NCBI GenBank assembly: GCA_902768105.1
Contig: CACXJZ010000036.1
Location: 1-40,362 of the forward strand
Origin: an uncultured Prevotellaceae bacterium
GTDB taxonomy: Bacteria; Bacteroidota; Bacteroidia; Bacteroidales; Bacteroidaceae
Direction: 5' to 3'
Length of the DNA: 40,362 nt
This document shows positions 1 through 10,260 of this stretch, piece after piece (position 1 is the first letter of the stretch; each line of letters begins with the position of its first letter). The notes below the pieces were generated by a model that saw nothing but the letters and a program-made list of their open reading frames with translations, had not been told where the DNA came from and ran no database searches. A program made the position numbers and the translations under genes.

Positions 1-112
1 AGACTTCGATCCTCGCCAGTATCTGAAGCCCGCTCGTGAGAACATGAAGAAGATGTACATCCACAAGATTGTGAATGTGCTCGGTTCTGACGGCAAGCTG
101 GCTCAGTGCTAA
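1..112 (+). CDS. C-terminal end of probable class II fructose-bisphosphate aldolase (partial)
   Basis: Only the last 36 codons are in the window; the reading frame starts at base 2 and ends with TAA at 110-112. The tail reads FDPRQYLKP, then ARENMKKMY, then HKIVNVLGS. This resembles the C-terminus of class II fructose-1,6-bisphosphate aldolases, which use zinc to cleave fructose 1,6-bisphosphate in glycolysis. The active site lies outside the window, so the assignment rests on this tail alone. A strong terminator follows directly, so it is probably the last gene of its transcript and not co-transcribed with ruvA. Confidence 0.55.
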   Translation, partial: DFDPRQYLKPARENMKKMYIHKIVNVLGSDGKLAQC

Positions 113-134
113 GACATTTCACAACGCATTACAG

Positions 135-171
135 AAGCGGCAGGGACAGTGTCCTTGCCGCTTTTCTTTGT
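135..171 (+). terminator. Rho-independent terminator after the aldolase gene
   Basis: A hairpin with a stem of about 12 pairs (135-146 with 152-163, one G-T pair) and a 5-base loop is followed by the T-rich run TTTTCTTTGTT. It sits 22 bases after the aldolase stop codon and before the ruvA promoter region. Confidence 0.85.
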
Positions 172-219
172 TAAAAACGTGCCTCTCACAATAAATTCCC
201 TTTGCGCGCGTTTTAATGA

Positions 220-233
220 TTGTATATATACAA
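220..233. repeat. Perfect 14-base palindrome upstream of ruvA
   Basis: TTGTATATATACAA is a perfect palindrome ending 11 bases before the ruvA ATG. It could be an operator or simply AT-rich promoter DNA. I found no convincing spaced TTTG/TAnnTTTG promoter pair in this gap. Confidence 0.5.
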
Positions 234-244
234 ACTGAGAAATT

Positions 245-847
245 ATGATAGAATACATCAAGGGGGAGCTGACTGAGCTGACCCCCGCACTGGCTACGGT
301 GGAAGCCGCAGGCGTGGGTTACGGACTGAACATTTCGCTGAACACGTACAGCGCCATTCAGGGAAAGAAAGAGGTGAAACTCTATGTCTATGAGGCCATT
401 CGCGAGGATGCTTACCAGCTGTTCGGTTTCGGCAACAAGAAGGAGCGCGAGCTGTTTGAACTGCTCATCAGCGTGAGTGGCGTGGGTGCCAACACCGCAC
501 GCATGATGCTCTCGGGCATGAGCGTGAGCGAGCTGTGCAACGCTATTTCGACGGGTAACGCCAAACTGATTCAGGGCATCAAGGGCATCGGCAAGATGAC
601 CGCCCAGCGCATCATCGTCGATTTGCGCGACAAGATTGTGGCACTGGGCATTGCCGACGAGATACCTGCCGGCGGCACCTTCGTGGCACCCGTGAACAAC
701 CAGGTGAAGGACGAGGCGGTGAGTGCGCTGACCATGCTGGGCTTTGCTCCCGCTCCCACGCAGAAGGTGGTGGTGCAGATACTGCAGGAACAGCCTGACC
801 TGCCTGTGGAACAGGTGGTGAAGCTGGCGCTGAAACAGATCAAGTAA
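245..847 (+). CDS. ruvA: Holliday junction branch migration protein RuvA
   Basis: At 200 residues this is the normal RuvA length. RuvA tetramers bind four-way DNA junctions and load the RuvB motor for branch migration in recombinational repair. The N-terminal OB-fold begins MIEYIKGEL. Two helix-hairpin-helix motifs are visible, around residues 78-93 ([14 protein letters not shown]) and 112-128 ([12 protein letters not shown]). A C-terminal RuvB-binding domain follows after a linker near residue 145 and ends LKLALKQIK-like ([10 protein letters not shown]). The ATG at 245 gives the family N-terminus. The sprA start lies 7 bases after the stop, so the two genes are probably co-transcribed; ruvA-sprA adjacency is a known arrangement in Bacteroidetes. 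Confidence 0.97.
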   Translation: MIEYIKGELTELTPALATVEAAGVGYGLNISLNTYSAIQGKKEVKLYVYEAIREDAYQLFGFGNKKERELFELLISVSGVGANTARMMLSGMSVSELCNAISTGNAKLIQGIKGIGKMTAQRIIVDLRDKIVALGIADEIPAGGTFVAPVNNQVKDEAVSALTMLGFAPAPTQKVVVQILQEQPDLPVEQVVKLALKQIK

Positions 848-854
848 AGAACTC

Positions 855-3800
855 ATGAATAAGCGTGTGTCGTTATACGTGCTACTGTACTTAGTCGGTG
901 TGTTGGCAATGGCCAATATACTGGCTGAGAGGGCTGTCCCCGGACTCCCTCTTCCCTTGGAGGAGGCAGGGGGAGTGGTTGCCGATAGCGACACCATCGT
1001 CAAGACCCGTTGGCGCATACAGCCGACAGTGCCGCTGGTGGTGGAAGACCTCGACACGTCGGTGCTTGACCTGAAACGACCTGACAACCTTGTGCAGACG
1101 GTGGAGCTGGACACCACGGACGGCAGCTACCGCATCGGCCTGAAGATAGGCGACTCGTACCTGAATGCGCCCATCCTCATGACGCCCGAGGAGTATATGC
1201 TGTGGACGCAGCGCAGGAACATGCAGCAGTTCTTCCGTCAGCAGAACAGCGAGGCCGTGCGCACGCAGGGTAGGGAGAAGTTCTCGTTTGCCGACATGAA
1301 TTTCGACCTGGGACCGGCGGAAAAGATTTTCGGTCCTGGCGGTGTGCGCATCCGTACGCAGGGAACGGCCGAGCTGAAGCTGGGAGCCACGCTGAAGAGC
1401 ATCGACAACCCGTCGCTGCCTATCCGCAACCGCCGTACCACCGCCTTTGACTTCGACGAGAAAATCAACCTGAACGTGACGGGTAGCGTGGGCGACAAGA
1501 TGAAGATGAACCTGAACTACAACACCGACGCTACGTTTGACTTCGACACGAAGAACCTGAAGCTGCGCTACGAGGGTAAGGAGGACGAAATCATCAAGCT
1601 GGTGGAGGCAGGAAACATCTCGTTCCCCACCAACAACTCACTGGTAAAGGGTGCCACCAGCCTGTTTGGTGTGCGTACCGACATGCAGTTCGGACGACTG
1701 AAGCTGCAGACCGTGCTGTCGCAGAAGAACTCCACGACCAAGAGCGTCAACTCGCGTGGTGGCACGCAGCTGACCCCCTTCGAGATAGACGTGACGAACT
1801 ACGAGGAGAACCGCCACTTCTTCCTGTCGCAGTATTTCCGCGACCGTTACGACGGTGCCATGCAGACGCTTCCCAACCTCACGACGGGCATCACCATTAC
1901 CCGTGTGGAGGTGTGGGTGACGAACAAGACAGGTTCGACGGCAAACACGCGAAATCTCATTGGATTTACCGACCTGGCTGAGAGCCAGCATATCAGCAAC
2001 ACCAAGCTTTGGAGCGGCAGCGGCAACCCGCTGCCCAGCAACGATGCCAATAACGAGTACTCCACGATGGTGAACGAGCATCCTGCGGCACGTGACATTG
2101 ACCAGGCAAGCACCGAACTGGAGGGCATTGCATGGTTCCACGGGGGCGTCGATTACGAGAAACTGGCTTCTGCACGTCTGCTGAACTCGTCGGAATACAC
2201 GGTGAACACCGCACTTGGATATATCTCGCTGCGCACGGTGCTGCAGACCGACCAAGTGCTGGCCGTAGCCTACGAATACACCAGCGGCGGCGTGACCTAC
2301 CAGGTGGGCGAGTTTGCCGCCGACCACACGAATGCCGGCGAGGCGCTGTTTGTGAAGACGCTGAAGAACACCAGCAACAGTCCCTCGCAGGGCAACTGGA
2401 ACCTGATGATGAAGAACGCCTATTACCTGGCATCGACGGTGGAGAAAACGAAATTCCGTCTTGACATCAAGTACCAGAGCGACACCACGGGCGTCTATCT
2501 GACCTATATCCCTGAGCAAGAGGTGAAGGATCTGGCACTCATCAAACTGCTGGGTGCTGACCGCCTGGACAACAATAATCATGCCCACTCCAACGGATAC
2601 TTCGACTACGTGGAAGGCTACACGGTGTCGAACGGACGTGTGTTCCTGCCTGCCGTAGAGCCCTTCGGCAGCTACCTGAAACGTAACCTGATGGCCAGGG
2701 GCGTGAGTGCAGATGTGGCTGACAAATATGTCTTCATGGAGCTGTACGACTCCACCAAGACGGTGGCGAAGCAGACAGCCGAGAAGGACAAGTTTATGCT
2801 GATGGGACAGTTTAAAGGCAGTGCTGCCAACGTCATCTCGCTGGGCGCCTATAACGTGCCGCAGGGCTCGGTAGTGGTGACTGCCGGCGGCGTGAAGCTA
2901 ACCGAGGGCAGCGACTACTCGGTGGACTACTCTGCCGGTGAGGTGACCATCCTGAACCAGAGCATCATAGAGGCAGGCACGAACGTTAGCGTGTCGCTGG
3001 AGAGCAATACCGACTACGGCATGCAGCGTAAGACGATGCTGGGATTCAACTGGGAGTATGAGTTCTCCAAGAACTTCCAGCTGGGCGGTACGCTGCTGCA
3101 CCTCTCTGAACAGACGCTGACGACGAAGGTCAGCATGGGCTCGGAGCCGTTGAAGAACACGCTGTGGGGCCTGAACCTGAACTGGAAGACGGAGAGCCAG
3201 TGGCTGACAAACTTACTCGATGCACTGCCAGGACTGCACTGTACGCAGCCCTCGCAGATTTCCTTTACGGGTGAGTTCGCACAGCTCATTGCAGGCGTAG
3301 CCAGCGGCACGCAGGACAACGCCTCCTATCTGGACGACTTCGAGAACACCAAGAATTGCATCGACGTCAGCGAGCCTAAGTCGTGGATTATCTCGAGCGT
3401 GCCGTCGATGTTCCCCGAGTGTAGCGACAAGCAGACCATTGCCAGTGGCTACAACCGTGCGCTGCTGGCGTGGTACAACATCGACCCGCTGTTCACCTAC
3501 CGCTCGTCGTCGCTGACGCCTGCACACATCAAAAGCGACCTCGAGCAGCTCTCGAACCACTATGTGCGTGAGGTGTATGTCTCTGAGCTCTACCCGAACC
3601 GTGACCAGAGCACTTACAACGGCGCCACCTCGACGCTGCCCATCCTGAACCTGGCCTACTACCCCTCAGAGCGCGGTCCCTATAACCTGACCACCGACCT
3701 GAACGGCGACGGTACGCTGAAGAATCCCCAGCAGCGATGGGGAGGCATGATGCGTAAGCTGGACACCAACGACTTTGAGCAGGCCAACATTGAGTATATT

Positions 3801-6800
3801 GAGTTCTGGATGCTCGACCCCTTCATCTATACGCGCAAGGAAGGCACCGCCTCGCTATACGGAGGCGACCTGTACATCGACCTCGGCGAAGTGTCGGAGG
3901 ACGTGCTGCGCGACGGCTACAAGTTCTATGAGAGCGGTATGCCCGTCGATGGTACCAGCACGTTCGTGGAGACACAGTGGGGTAAGATTCCCGTGCAGGC
4001 CACACAGACTTACGCCTTTGCCACAACCAGTGGCAGCCGTGAGCTGCAGGACGTGGGCTACAACGGCCTGACGGATGCGGAGGAGCGTACCTACGAGCCC
4101 TATGCCGAGTTCCTGCAGAACATCACCATCACCAACGACAGCGTGCGCCAGGCTTGGCAGAACGACCCCGCCAACGACGACTACCACTACTTCCGCGGCA
4201 GCGACTTCGACGAGAACCGTACGTCCATCCTGCAGCGTTACAAGCGCATCAACATGCCGCAAGGCAACTCGCCCGACAACGACTCGAACAACGAGAGCTA
4301 TGACACCAGCTACAAGACGACGCCTGACGTGGAGGACATCAATCAGGACTACACGCTCAACGAGTATGAGCGCTACTTCGAGTATCACGTCAGCATAAGG
4401 CCGGAGGATCTGCAGGTGGGACGTAACCACATCGTCGATATACGCAACAGCGGCGTGCGCCTGCGCAACGGCGACACCACCACCGTGCAGTGGTACCAGT
4501 TCCGCATACCCCTGAAACAGTACGAGCGCCGGCAGGGCGGCATCAACGACTTCTCGAGCATACGCTTCATGCGTATGTTCATGACGCAGTTCCATCGTCC
4601 CATCGTTCTGCGATTCGGCTCGCTCGACCTCGTGCGTGGTGAATGGCGCATCTATGACCAATCGCTCACGATGTCGGCAGCTGCTGAGACGGGAACGTTA
4701 GAGGCCAGTGCCGTCAACATTGAGGAGAACAACGACCGCAAGCCTGTCAACTACGTGCTGCCACCGGGCATCACACGCGTGCAGGACCCCTCGCAGCCCC
4801 AGCTGGTGGAGGCTAACGAGCAGGCTCTGAACCTGACGGTGCGCACGCTGTCGCCAGGCGAGTCGAAGGCTGTCTATAAGAATACAACGATTGACCTCCG
4901 TCAGTACAAACGCCTGCAGATGTTCGTGCATGCCAACCACCTGCTCAACGACGAGACGAACCTGCAGGACGGCGAGCTGGCTGTCTTCGTGCGTCTGGGT
5001 TCCGACTACAAGTCGAACTACTACGAATATGAGATTCCCTTGAAGCTGACACCCGACGGCTATTATAACAAGTACAATCTGGACGACTGTCGTGCCGTCT
5101 GGCCTGCGGATAATATGCTCGACATGCAACTCTCCGTGTTTACTGACCTGAAGAAGGAACGCAACAAACAGCGCTCAACGGGCACCGCCTCCTATACCAC
5201 GCTGTTCACAAGGACGGACCCCGACCATCCTGCCAACAAGATCAGCATTATGGGTAATCCTTCGCTGGGCGAAGTGAAGACGATGATTATCGGTGTTCGG
5301 AACATCAGTCACACACAGAAGTCGGGTGAGGTGTGGGTCAACGAGCTGCGACTCCTGGAAACCAACAGTACGGGCGGCTGGGCAGCCAGCGGAGCACTGA
5401 AAATGCAGCTGTCAGACGTGGGTACGATTGACCTGACCGGACGCGTGGTGACTGAGGGCTTTGGCGGACTGGAGGACGGTGTCCTACAGCGTACCACCGA
5501 CAACTTCCGCACGTTCTCGTTCACGGCGAACGTGGAGCTGGGTAAGTTCTTCCCTGACCGTGCTAAGGTATCCATCCCGCTCTACTACTCCGTCAGCAAG
5601 GAGGAGAGCAAGCCTAAGTATAATCCCCTGGATACCGACCTGCGGCTGGATGAGGCGCTGGACGTTGCTGCCAACAAGCAGGAGCGCGACTCCATTGAGA
5701 ACATTGCCGTAGCGAAGGTCACCAATACCAACTTCTCGCTGTCGAACGTCCGTGTGGGTATCAAGACCAAGCGTCATCCCATGCCCTATGACCCTGCCAA
5801 TTTCTCGTTCTCCTATGGACACCGTCATCGCTACGCCTCTGGTAACACCACGGTCTATGAGCGTGATGACGAGTGGCGCGGACAGCTCTCCTACAACTGG
5901 TCGCCGGTTTATAAGACGCTTGAGCCCTTCAAGGGACTCAAAGGTAACTCCAAGTGGCTCAACTTCCCCAAGGCCTTCGGACTGAACTACCTGCCGCAGA
6001 GCATCGCCTTCAACAGTGAGCTGCTTCGCACCTACTACGAGCTGCAGGAGCGCGACATGGAGGACTTGAACGGAGCAGGACTGCCACTGCGCTTCAATTC
6101 GTCATTCCTCTGGAACCGCGACTTCCAGATGCGCTGGGACCTCACCAAGAACCTGCACATGCAGTTCCGCTCGGCCACACGTGCAGAGATTGAACAGCCC
6201 TACACGCCTGTGAACAAGGACCTCTATCCTGACCAGTATGAGGCGTGGAAGGACTCCGTTTGGCAGAGCATTCGCCACATGGGAACGCCTCTCGACTACC
6301 AGCAGTCGTTCACCGCCAGCTACCAGCTGCCGCTCAACAAGATGCCCGTCTTCGACTGGCTCAATGCCGATGCCTCCTATACGGCCACCTATACGTGGGT
6401 GCGCGGTACGGAGCTCGACGACGGCACATCGCTGGGTAACACCATTGCAAACAACCGTCAGTTCTCCATCAATTCTACGTGGAACATGGAGACGCTCTAC
6501 AACCACATACCATTCCTGAAGAACGTCAATGAGCGCTTCAAGAAGAAGGCCACGACAAGCACCAACACCAAGAAGCCGAAGGGCACGAAGGAGGAGAGGG
6601 AACTGCCGCGCAACCAGCAGTCTTTCATGAAAGAGGTGACACTTAAGGCTGACACCACCGTCACGCTGAAACACGACAAGAAGACCAAGCGCATCCGCGT
6701 TACCGCACGCACCAAGGACGGTCGCGCCTACAAGCTGAACTACAAGGTGAAGGGACAGGACAGTATAGAGATTCTCAATCGAGACACTGTTACTATCATG

Positions 6801-8207
6801 GTCAGCATCAACCCCAAGCGCACAGCTGAACAGCAGTGGTGGTATGAGCCTACGCAGTATCTGGCACGCGGACTCATGATGATTCGCAACGTCAGCATCA
6901 GCTACCGTAACCAGTTTGCAATGTCGCTGCCAGGCTATCTGCCCAATGTAGGTGATATATTCGGACAGCACAAGGGTAGCGTACTGGCACCTGGCCTGGG
7001 CTTTGCCTTCGGTACGGTGGGCGAAGGCTTCATAGATCAGAGCCTGGAGCGTGGCTGGCTGCTTTGTAACGACAGCATCTTGACGCCCGCCACCACCAAC
7101 CTCTCGAACGATCTGCAGATACGCATGACGCTCGAACCCGTGAGCGATTTGCGTATCGACCTGAACTGGGCACGCAACGAGACACGTGCGCGTTCCATAC
7201 AATATATGTACGACGGCATGCCGACCACGCAGAGCGGTACCTTCACGATGACCACCATCAGTCTGGGCTCGTCACTTGAGAGCATAGGCGATGCCTCCAA
7301 CGGCTATCCATCAGCCGCGTTCAGTCGTTTCTGTGAGTTGTTGGGCGTGACGGGCGAACAGCCAGCCGATAATAGCAATTTCAATGCCCAGAAGATGATT
7401 CCCGCTTTCCTCGAGGCCTATACCAGCAGTTCCTCGTCAGGAGGCATCATCCCTAAGTTGCGTGCCATGCTGCCTAACTGGACGCTACGTTACAGCGGAC
7501 TCATGCGCTTTGGCTGGTTTGCCGAACACTTCAAGAGCTTTAACGTCAACCACTCTTACAAGTCGGTATTCGCTATTGGTAGCTACTCCACGCCTTCAAT
7601 GCCCTACAATGACCTTTCGCTTGACATTGCTTCGCTCAACGTTCCTTCTGTCAGTTTGAACGAGTCGTTTGCACCACTGCTGGGCGTCGATATGGCGTTG
7701 CCATCGGGCATGACAGCCAAGTTCGAGTACCGCACCACGCGTGTGCTCAACCTCTCCATGACCAGCATCCAGATGAGCGAGACTCGCTCGAACGACTGGG
7801 TTGTGGGCATGGGTTACAAGATCAACGACTTCAAACTCTTCGGCTCAGGCACGTCACGTAAAATCAAGAAGGCACAGCGTGGCAAGGGAGCTAAGGAAGA
7901 GCCCAAGCCCACGGAGACAAATACCCGTCGCACAAGCGGTGTGAACCATGACCTGAACCTGCGTCTTGACCTGACCTATCGCCGTCAGGCCGCCCTTGTA
8001 CGTGACATCGCCTCGATGACCAGCACGGCTAACAGCGGTAACTCCGCCTTCAAGCTTTCGTTCCTGGCAGACTACACCCTGTCGAAACTTCTGACGCTCT
8101 CTGCCTACTACGACATGCAGACCAATACGCCGTTGCTATCGTCCAGCTCGTATCCCACCACCACGCATGACTTCGGTATGTCGCTGAAATTCTCATTGAC
8201 ACGATAA
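855..8207 (+). CDS. sprA: SprA/Sov, giant outer-membrane translocon of the type IX secretion system
   Basis: This single 2450-codon frame matches the usual 2300-2500 residues of SprA (Flavobacterium gliding protein) and Sov (Porphyromonas). SprA forms a very large beta-barrel through which folded T9SS cargo leaves the periplasm. An N-terminal hydrophobic signal lies at residues 5-24 (LYVLLYLVGVLAMANILA). Most of the rest is alternating beta-strand sequence rich in Tyr, Asn, Thr and aromatic residues, as in a barrel. A lysine-rich insertion occurs near residues 1895-1920, where repeated KK/TK runs sit between strands, probably a periplasmic or surface loop. The protein ends in a barrel-type strand (FGMSLKFSLTR). 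No internal stop or frameshift was seen. Its presence implies a working T9SS, consistent with the sorting-like tail on the GH5 enzyme at 38754-40106. Confidence 0.93.
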   Translation: MNKRVSLYVLLYLVGVLAMANILAERAVPGLPLPLEEAGGVVADSDTIVKTRWRIQPTVPLVVEDLDTSVLDLKRPDNLVQTVELDTTDGSYRIGLKIGDSYLNAPILMTPEEYMLWTQRRNMQQFFRQQNSEAVRTQGREKFSFADMNFDLGPAEKIFGPGGVRIRTQGTAELKLGATLKSIDNPSLPIRNRRTTAFDFDEKINLNVTGSVGDKMKMNLNYNTDATFDFDTKNLKLRYEGKEDEIIKLVEAGNISFPTNNSLVKGATSLFGVRTDMQFGRLKLQTVLSQKNSTTKSVNSRGGTQLTPFEIDVTNYEENRHFFLSQYFRDRYDGAMQTLPNLTTGITITRVEVWVTNKTGSTANTRNLIGFTDLAESQHISNTKLWSGSGNPLPSNDANNEYSTMVNEHPAARDIDQASTELEGIAWFHGGVDYEKLASARLLNSSEYTVNTALGYISLRTVLQTDQVLAVAYEYTSGGVTYQVGEFAADHTNAGEALFVKTLKNTSNSPSQGNWNLMMKNAYYLASTVEKTKFRLDIKYQSDTTGVYLTYIPEQEVKDLALIKLLGADRLDNNNHAHSNGYFDYVEGYTVSNGRVFLPAVEPFGSYLKRNLMARGVSADVADKYVFMELYDSTKTVAKQTAEKDKFMLMGQFKGSAANVISLGAYNVPQGSVVVTAGGVKLTEGSDYSVDYSAGEVTILNQSIIEAGTNVSVSLESNTDYGMQRKTMLGFNWEYEFSKNFQLGGTLLHLSEQTLTTKVSMGSEPLKNTLWGLNLNWKTESQWLTNLLDALPGLHCTQPSQISFTGEFAQLIAGVASGTQDNASYLDDFENTKNCIDVSEPKSWIISSVPSMFPECSDKQTIASGYNRALLAWYNIDPLFTYRSSSLTPAHIKSDLEQLSNHYVREVYVSELYPNRDQSTYNGATSTLPILNLAYYPSERGPYNLTTDLNGDGTLKNPQQRWGGMMRKLDTNDFEQANIEYIEFWMLDPFIYTRKEGTASLYGGDLYIDLGEVSEDVLRDGYKFYESGMPVDGTSTFVETQWGKIPVQATQTYAFATTSGSRELQDVGYNGLTDAEERTYEPYAEFLQNITITNDSVRQAWQNDPANDDYHYFRGSDFDENRTSILQRYKRINMPQGNSPDNDSNNESYDTSYKTTPDVEDINQDYTLNEYERYFEYHVSIRPEDLQVGRNHIVDIRNSGVRLRNGDTTTVQWYQFRIPLKQYERRQGGINDFSSIRFMRMFMTQFHRPIVLRFGSLDLVRGEWRIYDQSLTMSAAAETGTLEASAVNIEENNDRKPVNYVLPPGITRVQDPSQPQLVEANEQALNLTVRTLSPGESKAVYKNTTIDLRQYKRLQMFVHANHLLNDETNLQDGELAVFVRLGSDYKSNYYEYEIPLKLTPDGYYNKYNLDDCRAVWPADNMLDMQLSVFTDLKKERNKQRSTGTASYTTLFTRTDPDHPANKISIMGNPSLGEVKTMIIGVRNISHTQKSGEVWVNELRLLETNSTGGWAASGALKMQLSDVGTIDLTGRVVTEGFGGLEDGVLQRTTDNFRTFSFTANVELGKFFPDRAKVSIPLYYSVSKEESKPKYNPLDTDLRLDEALDVAANKQERDSIENIAVAKVTNTNFSLSNVRVGIKTKRHPMPYDPANFSFSYGHRHRYASGNTTVYERDDEWRGQLSYNWSPVYKTLEPFKGLKGNSKWLNFPKAFGLNYLPQSIAFNSELLRTYYELQERDMEDLNGAGLPLRFNSSFLWNRDFQMRWDLTKNLHMQFRSATRAEIEQPYTPVNKDLYPDQYEAWKDSVWQSIRHMGTPLDYQQSFTASYQLPLNKMPVFDWLNADASYTATYTWVRGTELDDGTSLGNTIANNRQFSINSTWNMETLYNHIPFLKNVNERFKKKATTSTNTKKPKGTKEERELPRNQQSFMKEVTLKADTTVTLKHDKKTKRIRVTARTKDGRAYKLNYKVKGQDSIEILNRDTVTIMVSINPKRTAEQQWWYEPTQYLARGLMMIRNVSISYRNQFAMSLPGYLPNVGDIFGQHKGSVLAPGLGFAFGTVGEGFIDQSLERGWLLCNDSILTPATTNLSNDLQIRMTLEPVSDLRIDLNWARNETRARSIQYMYDGMPTTQSGTFTMTTISLGSSLESIGDASNGYPSAAFSRFCELLGVTGEQPADNSNFNAQKMIPAFLEAYTSSSSSGGIIPKLRAMLPNWTLRYSGLMRFGWFAEHFKSFNVNHSYKSVFAIGSYSTPSMPYNDLSLDIASLNVPSVSLNESFAPLLGVDMALPSGMTAKFEYRTTRVLNLSMTSIQMSETRSNDWVVGMGYKINDFKLFGSGTSRKIKKAQRGKGAKEEPKPTETNTRRTSGVNHDLNLRLDLTYRRQAALVRDIASMTSTANSGNSAFKLSFLADYTLSKLLTLSAYYDMQTNTPLLSSSSYPTTTHDFGMSLKFSLTR

Positions 8208-8237
8208 TTCTATTAATCAACAAAAATCAAATCACGT

Positions 8238-9020
8238 ATGAAAAAGAACATGTTTTTACTGGCTGCTTCCATGCTGCTGCTAACCACAGTTTCCTGTCAG
8301 AATCAAAAGAAATCCGACGAAGCTGCTCCCGCCGACACCACAGCGACGGTCAAGTTGGAAGAGCCTACTGTGAAGTCTGTTTACGACACCGATGATGCCG
8401 TATTCTTCGGACTGAAGGGCGAAGTGAAGGAGGTCGTCACCACCTTCTACGAGGCTACGCCAAATGGCAACAAGCTCGTTCGCGGAAAGAAAAATACCGA
8501 TGCTGCAGAACAGCATGTCACCTTCAACGAGCTCGGTTACGTCACGCTCGACCCTTACGGCAATCCCTATGCCTACGACGAGAATGGCAAATTCGTGAAG
8601 GGACGTACAAAGACCACGAAAATGGTGCGTGACAATCGGGGGCTTATCACCGTTTACGACCACCAGATTCAGGGCGATGAACACTGGAACAGCTATAAGT
8701 ATGAGTTCAAACACGATGACGCAGGGCGCATCATTGAATATACCTATACCGGCTGGGAGGAAATCTTCGGCTATAAGTTCATCTATGAGAACGAAGACGA
8801 CCTTTGGCCCATTAAGCAGACAATGGAGGGACAGGCCTGTGCAGACCTCTTTGAATCAGAAATTCTTTACCGTTATCTTTCGTTCGACGAGCAGGGAAAC
8901 TGGCTTGAGCGTGAGTGCTGGACGGTCGATAAGCAGGGCGTTGACAACGGCGACGACAATCCCGACATGACCTCCGAGAATTCGTATTCCATTGAGCGCA
9001 GAACGATAACATACTATTGA
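8238..9020 (+). CDS. Putative lipoprotein with YD-repeat-like C-terminal region, function unknown
   Basis: The 260-residue product starts with a short basic N-terminus, a hydrophobic stretch and a lipobox ending TTVSC at residue 20, so it should be lipid-anchored. A low-complexity Lys/Ala/Asp/Thr linker follows to about residue 45. From about residue 95 there are degenerate units such as FNELGYVTLD, YDENGKF and FDEQGNWLE, similar to the Tyr-Asp-x-x-Gly pattern of RHS/YD repeats. I do not recognise the family. The start lies 30 bases after the sprA stop with no terminator between, so it may share the sprA transcript, but a T9SS role is only a guess. Confidence 0.75.
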   Translation: MKKNMFLLAASMLLLTTVSCQNQKKSDEAAPADTTATVKLEEPTVKSVYDTDDAVFFGLKGEVKEVVTTFYEATPNGNKLVRGKKNTDAAEQHVTFNELGYVTLDPYGNPYAYDENGKFVKGRTKTTKMVRDNRGLITVYDHQIQGDEHWNSYKYEFKHDDAGRIIEYTYTGWEEIFGYKFIYENEDDLWPIKQTMEGQACADLFESEILYRYLSFDEQGNWLERECWTVDKQGVDNGDDNPDMTSENSYSIERRTITYY

Positions 9021-9050
9021 GAAGGCAACGCCATCTCAGACGCTATCATA

Positions 9051-9096
9051 TAAGAAAAACGCCCGTATCCTGATAGGGATGCGGGCGTAAGTTTTA
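9051..9096. terminator. Bidirectional terminator between the lipoprotein gene and alaS
   Basis: An inverted repeat at 9059-9088 (ACGCCCG with CGGGCGT, extended by further pairs) has an A-run on its left and GTTTT on its right. Read on the minus strand it is followed by TTTTTCTT just after the alaS stop. It serves the convergent ends of both genes. Confidence 0.85.
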
Positions 9097-10260
9097 TAGA
9101 TTTGCCAGTTCAAGGACTTTATCAATAGCAGCGGAGAGACCGTCGGCATTTTTGCCACCTGCTTGGGCAAAATGAGGTTGTCCACCGCCACCGCCTTGAA
9201 TGAGCTTGGCGGCTTCGCGAACCATCTGGCCTGCATTCAGCCCGTGATCGCTGACAAGGTCGTCGCTCATCATAATGGTGAGCTGGGGCTTCTGGTTATC
9301 GTGCGAACCTATAACGCAGAGCAGGGAGCCCTCGACAGAGGCACGAATCTTGAAAGCCAAATCTTTGGCAGCAGCAGGTGCCATGGGAGTAAGTGCTGCG
9401 ATGACCTTGACACCATTGACCTCACGGGCTTTCTCTACCAGTCGCTGGGCGGCACGCTCAACGGCCTGAGCCTGGAAACCCTCAATCTCCTTCTTCATGG
9501 TGTCGTGCTCGTCGATATACTTCTGGATAACGCCCTGCAGGTCTTTAGCGTTGTTGAAGAACGACTTGATGTTCTTGAGGATGTCCTCCATCTGGTAGAG
9601 GCGCTCTTCGCAATCCTTACCTGTAGTGGCCTCAATGCGACGGATGCCTGCAGCAACACTGCTCTCAGAGAGAATCTTGAAGAAACCGATGCGACCAGTA
9701 GAGGAGGCGTGAATACCACCGCAGAACTCGCAAGAGGGTCCGAAGCGTACTACACGTACCTTGTCTCCGTACTTCTCGCCGAAGAGGGCAATGGCACCGA
9801 GCTTCTTGGCTTCATCAAAGGGTACGTCGCGATGTTCATCGATGTGGATATCCTGGCGAATCATATCGTTGACCATACGCTCCACCTCGCGCAACTGTTC
9901 ATCAGTTACCTTTTCAAAGTGCGAGAAGTCGAAGCGCAACGTGTCGGGTGACACGAAAGAACCTTTCTGTTCCACGTGGTCACCGAGCACCTGCTTCAGA
10001 GCATAGTCGAGCAGGTGGGTTGCGGTATGGTTGGCAGCCGAGGCATCACGCTTGTCCGTATCAACGCAGGCCATAAATTCGGCCGCAGGGTCTTTCGGCA
10101 ACTGCTTGACGATGTGGACGCTCTGGTTGTTTTCGCGCTTGGTGTCGATAACATCAATAGTCTCGTTCTCGTTGCAAAGCACGCCACAATCGCCGACCTG
10201 TCCACCCATCTCACCATAGAACGGGGTGCTGTCAAGCACCAGCTCATAATATTCGTTCGT
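9094..10260 (-). pseudogene. alaS: Alanine--tRNA ligase, C-terminal fragment after a frameshifting deletion
   Basis: This frame carries the editing and C-Ala parts of AlaRS. The match resumes at NEYYELVLD and then [14 protein letters not shown], the start of the editing region. The editing-site motif [11 protein letters not shown] and the zinc-linked CGGIHAS motif followed by RRIEATTG are intact. The C-Ala domain ends with [14 protein letters not shown] and VLELANL. The residues encoded in this frame upstream of about 10260 do not resemble AlaRS, and there is no convincing start codon at the junction. As written, this half would not be translated with the catalytic half. AlaRS is essential and normally single-copy, so either the assembly lost some bases or the cell carries another copy. 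Confidence 0.85.

Noticed and set aside
3855-7202. Long minus-strand frames opposite sprA (for example 3855-4661 and 6102-7202)
   Set aside because: They are antisense shadows of a well-supported gene, with no family motifs or start signals.
9966-9982. parS-like sequence TGTTCCACGTGGTCA
   Set aside because: Only the left half matches the parS consensus, and it lies within alaS coding sequence; no full site was found near parAB.
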